Positions 36,605 through 48,400 of a DNA stretch of 64,000 nt are shown piece by piece (position 1 is the first letter of the stretch; every line of letters starts with the position of its first letter). A program made the position numbers and the translations under genes. Origin of the DNA: Talinum fruticosum (taxonomy: Eukaryota > Streptophyta > Magnoliopsida > Caryophyllales > Talinaceae); contig JAITYX010000008.1 in the NCBI GenBank assembly GCA_021018815.1, positions 1,486,001 through 1,550,000 of the forward strand. The letters are read 5' to 3'. Below the pieces are notes generated by a model. It saw only the letters and a list, made by a program, of their open reading frames with translations, was not told the origin of the DNA and did no database searches.

Positions 36605-39440
36605 GTCAGTTTATACTACGATCTCTCTATCTCTCTCCGATCAGTGGAAATTCGATCGAGATCATTTGATGTAGCTGATAATTGATCTCTCCTTTGCCTG
36701 TTCGTCTTCGCTGAATTTGGAAGATCCGTTCGTTGTTTACGGTCATCCGATTATGCTTGAGTAGTTGAATTAGCGCAATTTATGTAATTTTTCTGATTTG
36801 GCAAAGTCGGTACTGCGTAATATTCGAGAAAATCAGCCTTTCTAATCAATAATTTATATGCAGCTCGCTGCTTCCTATTAGATTTGAATTGGCTTCTGGT
36901 ATGCATTATCGATTTCATATGTGTGATTACTTAGATTCAATAAAAAAGTTCAGGAATATCCTTATTAGGAATTGTTATTGCTACAGATAAATCGGCATAA
37001 GCGAATGGGGTAATGGCCTAACGGTTAAAATTGACACTTTAGGTAAATTAGGTTCCAGGTGTGATTTTATTTTATTTTATTGTAATAGCATTATATTAGC
37101 ATTTTTGACTCGGAACAGCTCTAAGTGGTTACAGAATATCGTCCTCAGAGATGGATTTTAGGATATTGCATTCGGCATTGCGTATTTTCTTCAGCACGTC
37201 TTCTTGTTTTTTTTGTTTTGGCAGTTGAAAGATTCCGTATTCTTCTCGATCTCAGTATTGCATTATGTTAAAGTAGCACAGAATGCCTCATTAGGCTGTC
37301 TTTTACTTCTTTTGCTGCAAAGTAATGGTAGTTTACCTCGTCCGAGTACATAGTTTTAACGGACGCAACATCTCTAAGATTTAGCTGGTAGGGCCAGGTA
37401 AGGATGTGTACATCTGATTTTGTCTTCCTTATCAATGTAAGTTACATGGTCTGACTTAATTTATATTCTTCACCATTTGCTTCATATCCTTTTTCAAGGA
37501 AATGGTTTGGACTTCGATGTATATATCTCCTATCTACCCATCAGTGAGGGTTACAAATAAAAAGAAATTATCATGTGTTCACTTGCTTGATTTTACGCTG
37601 ATTTTTTATTTTTGTTCATCATCTCATTCACGCTCATTTCTTAGCCTATACTTGGTTATGGTACCGAGAAGCATATTTTGCTCATATAAGTTTAATTGTG
37701 TAGGTGCTCCTTCAGTGAATTGGGAGTAAGACCACACATTTTGATCTGCTAAAGAATCCACGTTGAGTTATTCTTGTGTTTATCAAGTGAGATGTTTGAA
37801 GGATAACAGAAATTTTGATCCATGTCTTCCCCATTTTTGGTATGTTTTCTTTTCAGAACATTATAAATGCATATTGCTGAAGAGCCATAGATATAATGGT
37901 CATTGTCTCTGCATTTGTTTTTGTGTTGGTTTTTCAATTGATTATTGATAATGAAATCTTATTTCAGTAATTGTGTCTTTATCGGATTATATGTGTTTTT
38001 GTGTAGGTATAATACATGAATGAGGTTTAGAATTTCTTCTCCTGATGTGAATTTAGCATCACCTATTTACAGATTTGGTTAATATTTAGCTGTAAGATTA
38101 TCATAAGTAAAAGTCAAACAGGTTTGTTCTTGGTGTGAGAGCCCATAAAAAACTGGCATTTTTGGTGCTATCTCTTCCAAAGTTTTCATTTTCTTATTTG
38201 CACAATTGTCCCTAGACATGTGGAAAAAATGTGCAAAATTTGCCTGTAACATCTTTGTGGCTTCTGAACTTGTATAATGTAATACCTTTCTCTAATATAG
38301 GCTATAAAATGTAAATAATTTTCCTAAAATGTGAGCTTTTCTATTGTTCTATAAGAATTGTGTTATTTCCATCATAAATTTATTAGTGAGACCAAGAGTG
38401 TCGGTTAGAAAGGACTAGTTACCTTTCCACCTTTGTTGAGTATTGCCCTGTGGTATAAGTACAAACCATTTTTGTATTGATTAGTTAACACAATCGGACT
38501 TGCAGGCATCATTTGTATGGCTACATGTTAAAGGGACATTTTCTTTTGGGGGTCGGGGGTGTTCAAAGTTCACGTAGGACATAAAGTGCAAGTGTTTCGG
38601 TTGTGAAAGGAACAAGGAAAAATAGCAGGTGTTGTGCTGTCTGTGGAACCTGTTAATGTCATTGACTCGCTGTAAAAACTAAGATAGTGCTTCAGGTTCA
38701 TATGGATAGCATTCACTAGCTGTGGTAGCAAGTCTGATATCATACCTCACGAGTTGTATTCATTATATAAGCAATAGTGGTCTAAGCTATCTTATTCTTG
38801 CAAGTGGTAATGGTATGACGTCCTTGAGAACCTTCCTGTGCATGTGTCATGCTGAGTGCAACAGTTGGCTTCTCTTTCTAAACAAATAATGAACTCTCAG
38901 CATGGGAAATTTGGGCTGCAGCTTATGTAGCTGATGGTTATGGCAAATAATTGGAAAGAATAATTTAAAGTATTGCCAATAATTTAGCAGCTTCAAGTTG
39001 CACATTGTTTTTAGCTCTGGGAAGATCAAATCGAAGTCAATCTGTGCTTACATATATAAAAATTTTCTGGTGTTGGCAAGGTGCTGATTTCATAGAACAC
39101 GACCTATCCTTTCTCATATACATATGCTAGATTGAGCTAGTAGCGAGGTGCTATGTACGATAAATTATAAGTTGGATCTAAATTTTCCATGTTGGTATTT
39201 CATCTTGTATTTTTCTTTGGGATCTGACAAACCTTGTGACTATGGTACATACATTCAGCTAGGTAAAATTTGTTGCTGGAGGTTGGGATTTTGCTGAATT
39301 TTCATTATGTAAAATTCTTCTTTCAAAAATGCTTAGCCTCTAGATGTTTCCTGTGACATGACCTTCAATTTCATTGTGGTTCTATAAGTAGGCTGTTGCT
39401 TGGCTGCAGTGTCTAACATATATTTACAAATCACAGCAAC
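36605..39440. other. T-rich, intron-like sequence without genes
   Basis: The composition (T-rich on the plus strand, short open frames only) suits a long intron of a plus-strand transcript. About 37012-37075 contains tRNA-like boxes (TGGCCTAACGGTTAAAA and AGGTTCCAGGTG), perhaps a decayed SINE. Confidence 0.35.
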
Positions 39441-39454
39441 AACCGCCAACTAGG

Positions 39455-39750
39455 ATGAACCCCACCGGAATAAAGGTTTCAGGAAATCTAGATTTAAGCA
39501 ATTGTTTGGACAGGGCAATTGCCCGACTGGCAGAAGCTTCTCACCCAAGGGAAGCCCTAGGCTCTAGTTTTATGGATTAGAAAAATTCTTTTGCTGGAAA
39601 TCGCAGTGGAGAAGCTACTGCGCATTCTGTGGCCTGGGTAATCATCAGTACACCTCCTGCCCTTATGGGCCATAGAGCCGCATTAGCTATCCTGGACATG
39701 GCCCCAGTTTCGCCACATGTCTTACCTCAAAAAAATAAAATAAAAAAGAA
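39455..39750 (+). pseudogene. Unrecognised ORF interrupted by one in-frame stop
   Basis: Reading from ATG 39455 gives MNPTGIKVSGNLDLSNCLDR and then ARLAEASHPREALGSSFMD before TAG at 39578. The same frame then continues open for over 50 codons (NSFAGNRSGEATAHSVAWVI, then STPPALMGHRAALAILDMAP). The amino-acid composition is protein-like on both sides of the stop. The frame is also open upstream through QQQPPTR, preceded by a possible acceptor CACAG. I do not recognise the family. It could be a broken gene, a retrocopy, or an exon whose true splice sites avoid the stop. Confidence 0.4.
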
Positions 39751-42325
39751 ATGTTAGCAAGGTTACCTTTCAAAGAAAAGATTCAAATACTTTTGAAGAT
39801 ATCTTTGAAAGAGCTCGAGCATTGGAAATGCATTGTAAGACAGCTAGAAAAGAACAGAAATAAAAACTAAGTGAAAGACATGCATAAATATCAAAATGGT
39901 AATGTTAAAAAGCATTATAGGTGTAACTACCTTTTTCTGTAGATTAGAATACAGTCGTCTAGATTGGCAAAGACTTGGATGAAAGTTATGGGGTCAAACA
40001 ATATTACTGAAGCACCTTCTTCTGTCTTCCCTTTTGATGCTTTGCTTTTCGACGTGGCAGAAGTTTTTATACTGCAAACTTCAGTTTTACATTATGGTAG
40101 GTAGGTAATCTTGAGCGTCAAATCCACGAGGATTATGCTATATTTCCTTACTCGCTCTTGAGGGCATTATAAGATTTCCTTGGGCCTTTGTCTCCTTAAT
40201 TCACGTCTCTGTGCCCTTTCCCATCAGATAAATTAGGAATTATGGTCTTAAATAAATTGAGAGGAATCAGATCATCAACCAACTCTTGTCTCCTAAGTCC
40301 ATGTAAAATGATTTTTCCAATGGTACAAGACAATAACTCAGAAAAGTGAGGAGGAATTAATTAAATGATGGGCTGTAGGGCTAGGAACTGACTTTTAACC
40401 TAACCTCCATGCCCACTTGTGATTAATCTAGTGTCTAAGTGTATTTATTTAAGCTCTGCTCTTATGCTAGATATTTAAGAGAATCATAATTGTTTTTCTT
40501 TTCATTTTTGCTTATGACATGCTACTGTGTTTTTATTTTCTAATGGTATAATGTGGACCATAGAGATGAAATAAGAAATCATTGGACTAGCTGCCATTTA
40601 TAAAATTACATGATCAATGTGATTTTTCTTCTTAAAATAGCTCTGGCCGGGAGACTTGTATTGTCGATCTGAGCAACTACCTTTGCTTTCCAATGGTGGA
40701 AATATTGCCATTTGTAGAGACAATTTAGATCCTTTGCTTATGTGACTTGGATCATTCATGCCCAGTCATCGATACTTGGTACATCCAATCCTCATGAGTC
40801 ATGAGTCTGTCTGCCATTCTGTCCTATGAAAATCAGCAAGATGTGGGGTCTTAAGGCTCATTAGAGGGTACACTTGGATATTAGGAGACATAATGTTCAA
40901 GGCTAGTGACTTAGTGAGGGGTGACTAGACTCAAAGTTTTCAACATAGCTATGAATTGTCATGGGAGCTGCAAAATTTTTGCTGGATTACTGCAATCAGA
41001 AGCAGGCCTTTGAAACTAGCCACAGTCCTTTTATAAGGAGGGATTGGATAATTAACCTAAGAATACCCAAAAGGTTACTTCGGACATTTTTGGCAAGTTT
41101 TTTTCAATTAATAATACTAAACAAGTTGAATTATACAGATAGTTTGTATCTCCACCGTTCTTTGGAGAATTATTATATAGCTAGATATCTCGTATATTGA
41201 TGGTGGAGGAGTTTAGTACCTAGAACTAGGCGAGTTCGGTTCCAGCTGTCGTGACTACTTTTGATCATTGGATATACGTGGCCATATCTCTACTATAATT
41301 CTGAAAAAAATGAAGAGGAGAAAGAGAGATCCCAAGGTCTGTTGAGATCATATTGTAAAATAATAAATAGAATATAGTTTTGTTGTCCCCTGTTTTGGTT
41401 GTTTCTATTGCTTTTCTTGTTGTAGCCGTGCCAAATACAAGTGTTGACTGCTAAAGTGCTGTTTGGTTCTGATTTCTTTTAAAAATACGGTCTGTCTTTT
41501 AGGATTCTTTTGAGGGCATGTCCTAACTAGTAGTACCTTACACTTGGCCTTGTATTCATTGCATCACAATTAAACATATTCAGTAGATCTAAGATTTGAA
41601 TGGCCTTCACAATTTACAACTCCATAATTAAGAAATAGAAATTTCTTAGCTGTCAAATAGTGAAATAGGAACCTCTTAGGTGCTTGGGAAATGGACTTGC
41701 ACAAAGAGGGGGAAACCCATAATTTAGGTAACTCCATTATTTGTAATGAAAGAAGCATATAAGTAGGTTCTTTTTTAAAAATTTGCAGTTAAGCAGTCTT
41801 ATCAGATCTTATTCCTTTGTTGACATGAGAGCTGAAAAATTTGCGGAAGTTATTTGAGGAAACTGATGTTCCTCTCGTGAAAATTGTGTTTGAATCTCAT
41901 ATTAGATGGCTGATTCCTCAACTTATGGTTTTTGCAGTCATCAGATTTATGGCTTGGCAGGGGAAAAATAAGGAAATTTGCTTCATACGAGGAAACCTCT
42001 TCTGTTGGGTAACTTCTGATAAAATCTTGTTTAAATGCTTTTTTAATCATTTTGAAAACCTGAATGAGTCCTAAAAGATGAAAAAAGGAAAATAAAAAAA
42101 AAGTGACATGCCTCCATCAAACCCAAAAAAGAGGAAACAGAAACTAATTATTCTCAAAATTGCTGTTCTGCAAATGTTAACTGCAAAGAATGGGATACAA
42201 AACAAAAGAAATTAATCTCCAAAGAACAAATGAACCATGCATGATATAATTAACTATATCTCAGTCACTCTTATATTTACAATTCACAACCCGCAAACAA
42301 AACATCACAAACTAAATGAAACGAT
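39751..42325. other. No recognisable gene
   Basis: Moderately AT-rich. Open frames at 40961 (79 codons) and 41841 (77 codons) have no identifiable domain. The right end (about 42070-42325) is the probable 3' trailer of the WD40 gene. Confidence 0.45.
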
Positions 42326-43594
42326 CTAAAGCCGAGGAACCCAAACTCGCCACACCTTAATGTCACAATCCAGACTACCACTGTATACTAAATAAGAAGT
42401 ACCAGAAGCAGAGGAATTATTTGTATCCACAGCTGCAGTTAGACATTTAACTGGTTTCATATGTCCTTGTAAAACTGCCAAACAGGCATGACTCTTATCC
42501 ATCCCTGATGATCTTCTCCATATTCTGATAGTCTTGTCAGCTGAGCCGCTGCACAGCAGATCGGAGACAACAGTCAAGCACAAAATGGCCTTGCTGTGCC
42601 CTCTAAGTGCTCCCACAACCACCATGTTCCCACCATTGTTATATTCTTTCTCCCACACCAAAATTGATCGATCACATGCCCCAGAATAGAGCGTGGACTC
42701 ATCACTGCTAAGAACCAATGCATTTACTGCTGACTTGTGCTTCTGTAGGGTTGCCACCAAGGAGTGTTTTCTTTGTGCTATGTGTTTTTTCCAAACCTTG
42801 ATTGTCGTGTCAGCTGATCCGGTATAAACATGCCCATCTTTAGATAATATGAGGGCATTGATGGCATCATCGTGAGCCTTGGCCACTGATTCTAGGCACC
42901 GAAAATCAGAAGTCCGCCATACCTTGAAAGTCCGGTCCCATGAAGCTGAGTATAGGAGGGAGCCATCCCTTGACAAGGCAAGTGCTGACACAGTGTCAAC
43001 ATGGTGAACCCAGGTACATGACTTGTGCCTCCGCACTTGGACATAGTTTTTGGTTGAGAATAGCCTCAAGAAACGATCATTCATTGTTGGAAGAGTGGCT
43101 ATACATTGGTATTTCTTTTGGTGACCGTCATTACTATTATCAATCTTCCAGACCCGAATTTTGTGATCCTGATGGGCACTGAACAGCTTGTCTTCTAAGA
43201 CAACCAGAGACTTGACCGCCCCGTTTGCAGTGGCCACAAGATTGCTGTTGTTAAAGCCTTGATTCTGATGGTAAGTAGTAAAGTCTCGGGACCAAATTCG
43301 GATTTCATCATTGTAGGACCCACTATAGAGGTGTTTTCCGGCGAGGATGACGGAGAAAACATTGGAGGTATGGCCTGTGAGGGTGGAAAGACATTGGTGG
43401 TGGACGTTGGTAGATTGTTGGTCAAGTTGTTGGGATGATAATGAGAGAGAAGGGAGGGATTGAAGACTTCGTTGCGAAGAGAGGGATGATGATGAAGAAC
43501 ATGAAGAGTACCCAGACCGAAAGTTATAGGAGTAAGATTGGTTATCTTCTCCTGAACGGGCATGGCATGGTAGAGGACATGGAAGAAGCCCCAT
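42326..43594 (-). CDS. WD40-repeat protein, JINGUBANG-like
   Basis: Intronless, 422 residues from the ATG at 43594 (MGLLPCPLPCH). An upstream ATG in the same frame only adds a lysine run from the poly-A/T tract. Residues about 25-65 are Ser-rich. Seven WD repeats follow; each blade ends in a W-type dipeptide, e.g. IRIWSR, IRVWKI, FKVWRT, IKVWKK, ILVWEK, IRIWRR, IKVWRV. The seventh blade carries an Asn/Ser-rich insertion. The N-terminal layout, lack of introns and blade order match the plant JINGUBANG (At2g26490) family, in which JGB restrains pollen germination. The exact orthologue is not established. A TATA-like TTTAAATAC (minus) lies about 90 bp upstream at 43684-43692. Confidence 0.92.
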   Translation of the reverse strand: MGLLPCPLPCHARSGEDNQSYSYNFRSGYSSCSSSSSLSSQRSLQSLPSLSLSSQQLDQQSTNVHHQCLSTLTGHTSNVFSVILAGKHLYSGSYNDEIRIWSRDFTTYHQNQGFNNSNLVATANGAVKSLVVLEDKLFSAHQDHKIRVWKIDNSNDGHQKKYQCIATLPTMNDRFLRLFSTKNYVQVRRHKSCTWVHHVDTVSALALSRDGSLLYSASWDRTFKVWRTSDFRCLESVAKAHDDAINALILSKDGHVYTGSADTTIKVWKKHIAQRKHSLVATLQKHKSAVNALVLSSDESTLYSGACDRSILVWEKEYNNGGNMVVVGALRGHSKAILCLTVVSDLLCSGSADKTIRIWRRSSGMDKSHACLAVLQGHMKPVKCLTAAVDTNNSSASGTSYLVYSGSLDCDIKVWRVWVPRL

Positions 43595-45460
43595 TTTTTT
43601 TTTTTTTTGGTTGATGTTCAAACTTGAGAGGGGAAGAGTCAGAAAATGGATTGGGGTGGGTAAGTAAGGAATACACCAAACGTGTATTTAAAGGTGAGGC
43701 AATGAAAGGAAAAAGGGGTCATGGTTATGGCCAATTCAAATGCATTTGGGTAAAGAGTAAAGAAGAGGAAATTGGAAAAATAATTCTGGGGTCCACAAAG
43801 ATACTGTTGAGAATGTAAGCAAATACGATACTGTACTAGAAGTGAGGCCAACTTAGCTGGGCTCATTTAGCACTTTAGTCCATTCTTATGGGTCCATCCT
43901 TCAGTCACCTTTTATTATGCCTTCCACTGCCTGCTAAGGAATTACCTGATGATGTTTTCATCTGTTTGCCATAAGTAACTAGCGCATTTTTCTTTGTAAT
44001 TTATAGTTGCAATAATTTTAGAGAAATGGTCTTGCGTTCAAAAAAATTAAGTCTGGGATTCTCTCCTGTCCAGAGGAACTGCTGCATAAACTGGCATTTT
44101 TTCGACAGGTACATTTGGTTACCGTTTTTTATTGGCTCCGTTTAGATTTGATCTATGTGATCTCTGCATTATAATTCTCGTTGCAGATAATTTCTTTCAT
44201 AAAATGGCTTGTTTGTTGGAAAAATGAGCTGTATTTGATTATCTACCTCCTACCTGTCATGATACTTTTGTGACAAATACACAATCCTGAGAACCAATGG
44301 TCATCAGTATTTTTGCAGTTACATAATAAAGTGTGGTATTCGTGACGAGTCGCGGACAGTTGCTTGTTCAAAGGAAAAAATGTGTTTTTAATTTTTAGGC
44401 TAGATATCAATCCAATAAAATAAAACCGTACAGAATTGATGTTTTTAGGTTTGATTTGGTTTGGTTTCATTTTCTTTTTACCTTTTCAACAAAGCTAGTC
44501 AATTTTGAAGCATGCACAGCCCTGTCATCTAATTGCACAAGATCTTTTCCCCTACAATCTTACAAATCCTTTTTCTTATGTGCAAAACCACATCAGCAAA
44601 GTCATGAAAGAGGCAAGGTGTGGGTGGATTGAAGCACATATAGTTTTATCAACTTGAGATTTTGGATATGAAATTTCAAGTCTCAAATATTAACCCAACT
44701 TGTCAGCGACTCTTATTGTCGGATGATGTTAGAACTCGATGGAAAAACTGTTTCAATCATTCCAGAAGCGATGAAGATCAGCTGAAAGATTTACCCTAAT
44801 GAGGCCAAACTAGACCTAGTCGTCACGTGCTGAGGCTCCATCTAAGCCACTTGTCTCTATGTTTGCTTATTTAAAGGGACGTTTAAAAATTAGTAAAAGA
44901 ACGTATTTAAAACATTAACGTTATCAAAGAAGAAATATTTTAACATAACAAGTAGGGTGACGAGATGAAGTAGGGTGGGGAGGAAAGTGAAAGGAGGGGC
45001 TGATATAATGGATAAGGAAGCAGTGTAGTGAAATACCTGAGACTAGTGGATGCTGCTAGCTAGGCAGCAATGAAAGGAACTCTTTTGAACTTGACCTTTT
45101 GAATGCAGAATGGGTTATCTTAAAACTATTTTTCCTTTCAGTTGTTTCATGTTGTTTTCTGTTTATCATTTACTAGACTTAGAAAAGACCAGCTCCAGAA
45201 AATAACGGATTACCGAATCCCCACTTCCCCTCCCCAAAAAAAATTGTCGAAAAGGATAACCTTATTGAATTATTCTTGTACAATATATATATTGCTGGGT
45301 AATGGATAAGAGTGATGAATGTTTCTATTCTACAGCTATTGCTGTATAAATGTCTTGTTATGGTGTTTCAACTATCTCTTATTTTGAGTCTTTATGTGTA
45401 TCCTCTTTGTAGAATAGATTGCTACTGGCTGTGATAAACATAAAATTCTAAGGTGGGAAA
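43595..45460. other. WD40 promoter, then spacer
   Basis: A T-run (43595-43609) forms an A-rich stretch just before the start codon of the WD40 gene. The rest has no recognisable gene. Confidence 0.45.
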
Positions 45461-48400
45461 TTATTATTATTTAATTGATAACATGAACCTCTCTAATCTG
45501 TTACAATTAACAAAATTCATTCTCAACTGCATTAAGGTGATTTTTTTTTTTTTCTCTACTACTATCCAGTTTGACTGCCTCATCGGCTCTTCCAAATACC
45601 AAAGAGCTAAATCCTGAAGGTGATATCTCCTTTTCCCTTTTAGATAAGGCCAAGGTTTCTTTAAGTGGAAGTTGGTTATTTTTCCGTAAGTACGGAACTT
45701 TATTAGCCCCAAGTTCCTCAACTACTTTTGGATGGAATGGTGGCCTCAATAGTACTAAAGCATGCATCATTGGACTTTCATAAACATATACTGCAGATAT
45801 TTGATGGTATAAGTGGTGAGCATAGATCAGCTCTTTTTATTGTAAGTTGTTGTAGTACTTCTCTGCTGGTGGGATGAGGTATGCTAGAGATGAGTTGATC
45901 TTCATGCCCTGGCTATGATCGAGCCACTTGTTATCTCACAATTGGACCTACATGTGTACGTGGGCTCGCTTCATTCTGAAGCATTTACATACAACCGGCA
46001 CAGAACACAAGTAAAATACTGAAAGTTTCTCTTAAGCCTTGATAAGCTACATAATCGATACAGAATTGGAGTATAGGAAGCCGTATTTTGTAGTTTACTG
46101 AAATTTTTGCCAGGTCTTATTTTTGTAGTCCTGATAAAAAGTGAACATTTGCAAATAAACTGTTTGCTCGAAGGGGCAAGAGTGTCTGCATTCCAAAGTT
46201 CCTTAAACTCTGTTTTAGCAAGATCCATATCAGCATTTTTTTTTTTTTTGGGGGTGGGGGTAGGGACAAGCATAGCAGTGTTACTGTCTCACAATGGAAT
46301 TAAAAAAATTCTAAATTTAATTATCTTCAACCTGTAATGATCTCATTCTATGATGGCAACCAACACTCCTAATGCAGGAGGATTACAGTAGCTAAAATCA
46401 TAGGGGGCGGAATGTATGGCTGCTACTATGTTAGTGTGAAATTAATTTGAACATGCAATCTTCTTGATGTCCTTTATGAAAACAAGTCCTAAGAGGAGTC
46501 CTACTCACAGCCCAATATAGAGCCCTTTTCTATCTAGTAAAGCAAAGGTTCCTTTCTTTTGCTGGTCCTCATTGCCTTGAGATCTTGATTGACTGCAATT
46601 AGAGCGAGGAATGGTGGTCCAGGTAATTGAAAACTCTCAACTTGGCTTCATAATGTCCATGGACTGACGTCCATATCCTGCTTGAACTCTTCTCGGCTTT
46701 CAAAGAAAAGGGAAAAAGGGAGAAAAGGAAAAGGAAAAGCCGAAAAAGAAATAAAGGCATCCATCAAGAGGGTTATTGATATTTGAAATATGTTGAATGT
46801 TTTAAACTTGGGATCTTTTTCTTGAGGGGAAAAAATATCTGATTGAAGCTTGAAGGAGTAGTGGGCTTCTTATGTTCTGAGTGTTGGCGTTTATTGCTTC
46901 TTGCAAGTTTCGTAAGGCATGGTTCATCATAGGCCTCTTGTTGCTTGACTTTTAGACTTATATGTTGCTGTATTCTTGCTGTTATTTGTGCTGGTAAGGT
47001 AATAGACTAGACTCCAAGTTAGCCAATACCAATATTTTATCCTGGTTTTACCAGGAGTCAAGTATTAGGTGATTGGAATTTTCGGTACTCAACTTTTGAT
47101 GATATTGTTTTAGACCCTTATGTGTTGATATTCTTCAGTATGAATCTGATTGTTTTCTGTTTTTTGTTTTATTTTGTTCTTCTTTTTTTTTATTTGATGG
47201 GGGACACTGACTGATGAGAACCATGTATTTTGGTAAACAGACACAAAATTAGAATGATTTTTGGTAAATAGAATCAAAATTAGAATGATTTTTGGTCTAA
47301 ATTGGATTGTCTTGTACCCTTGTCCTATTATCCTCTCATGTGGTGGTATTTCAAAGTAAAACAAAGAGTCTATATGAGAATATGTGTTTCTCTCAAGCTA
47401 TCGGAAGTGGATGCCAGTAGGCAAGAATCCAAGTGGCTATCTTGTTAATTCAATAGGTGTGTTTTTATTTCCTTCCCTAATCCTAGACAATCAAATTTGT
47501 ACCCACCCTCAACCCCCCTTCCCCCACCCTTTCAATCTACAAACCAAGAAAAAAAGGAGTCTGTGGACCACTTGCATTTGCACGAATATAACAAATGAAG
47601 TTCAAGGATTACTGGAGGGTCAAAAGTTGGATGGATTTTCTTTTTATTATAAATGAAAATCCAAATGGAAAAGGCAAGAGAGGTGTTTTTTTGTTTTTTT
47701 TTTTGGGGGGAGGAGGAGGGGAGGGGAAGGGGTTACAAAAGTTGGTTTTAATACTGTAACAGCTTTGGATGTTTCAGATCTTGCCATTATTTCCCTACAT
47801 TAAGCATCTTCTAACTTTTGCACTTTGATTTAAGAAAGAAAACAAAAATATCTCTGTTGAGTTTACGTTCTCACTGTCTGTCCTCTTCAAAGTGGAAGCT
47901 TCTTGCAAGAAATATCTTCATAATTTAGTTGATCTGTATAATGTGTAATGTTGACAATAAATCACATCTTAGAAGATGCCAATATCAGATGATGGGATCT
48001 ACTCTTGATTTCCCATTGCATATAATACGTTTTTTCATCGAGGTCCCATAAACAATGGTTGATGTTAGCTCTTCGTCTAATGCTACAGGATGATGATAGG
48101 CCCTTTTCGTTTTCAGGAAAGCGCTTATTATTTCTGGTGGTATGCACAATTGGCACAGTGAGGAGCTCTTCAGAAAGTGACCTTATACAGTTGATTTTTA
48201 ACCTAAGCATCAGGTGAAATGCCCACCAAGTTTCATGTGAGGCGATCACTTTGACACTAACCTTCTCGTTGGACCATATTTTTTAATCTTTTGTACTGGG
48301 AACTGTGTGAAATTTGAAATGTTCACCTCCTCATAAAAGCTTGGTCAAATGCTTCAAATCCATGGGATACTACATCCATCAGTTGTCCTGTTTCGTTTAT

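Noticed and set aside
43195..43563. 122-codon frame overlapping the WD40 gene
   Set aside because: Alternate-frame shadow; the WD40 frame has clear repeats.
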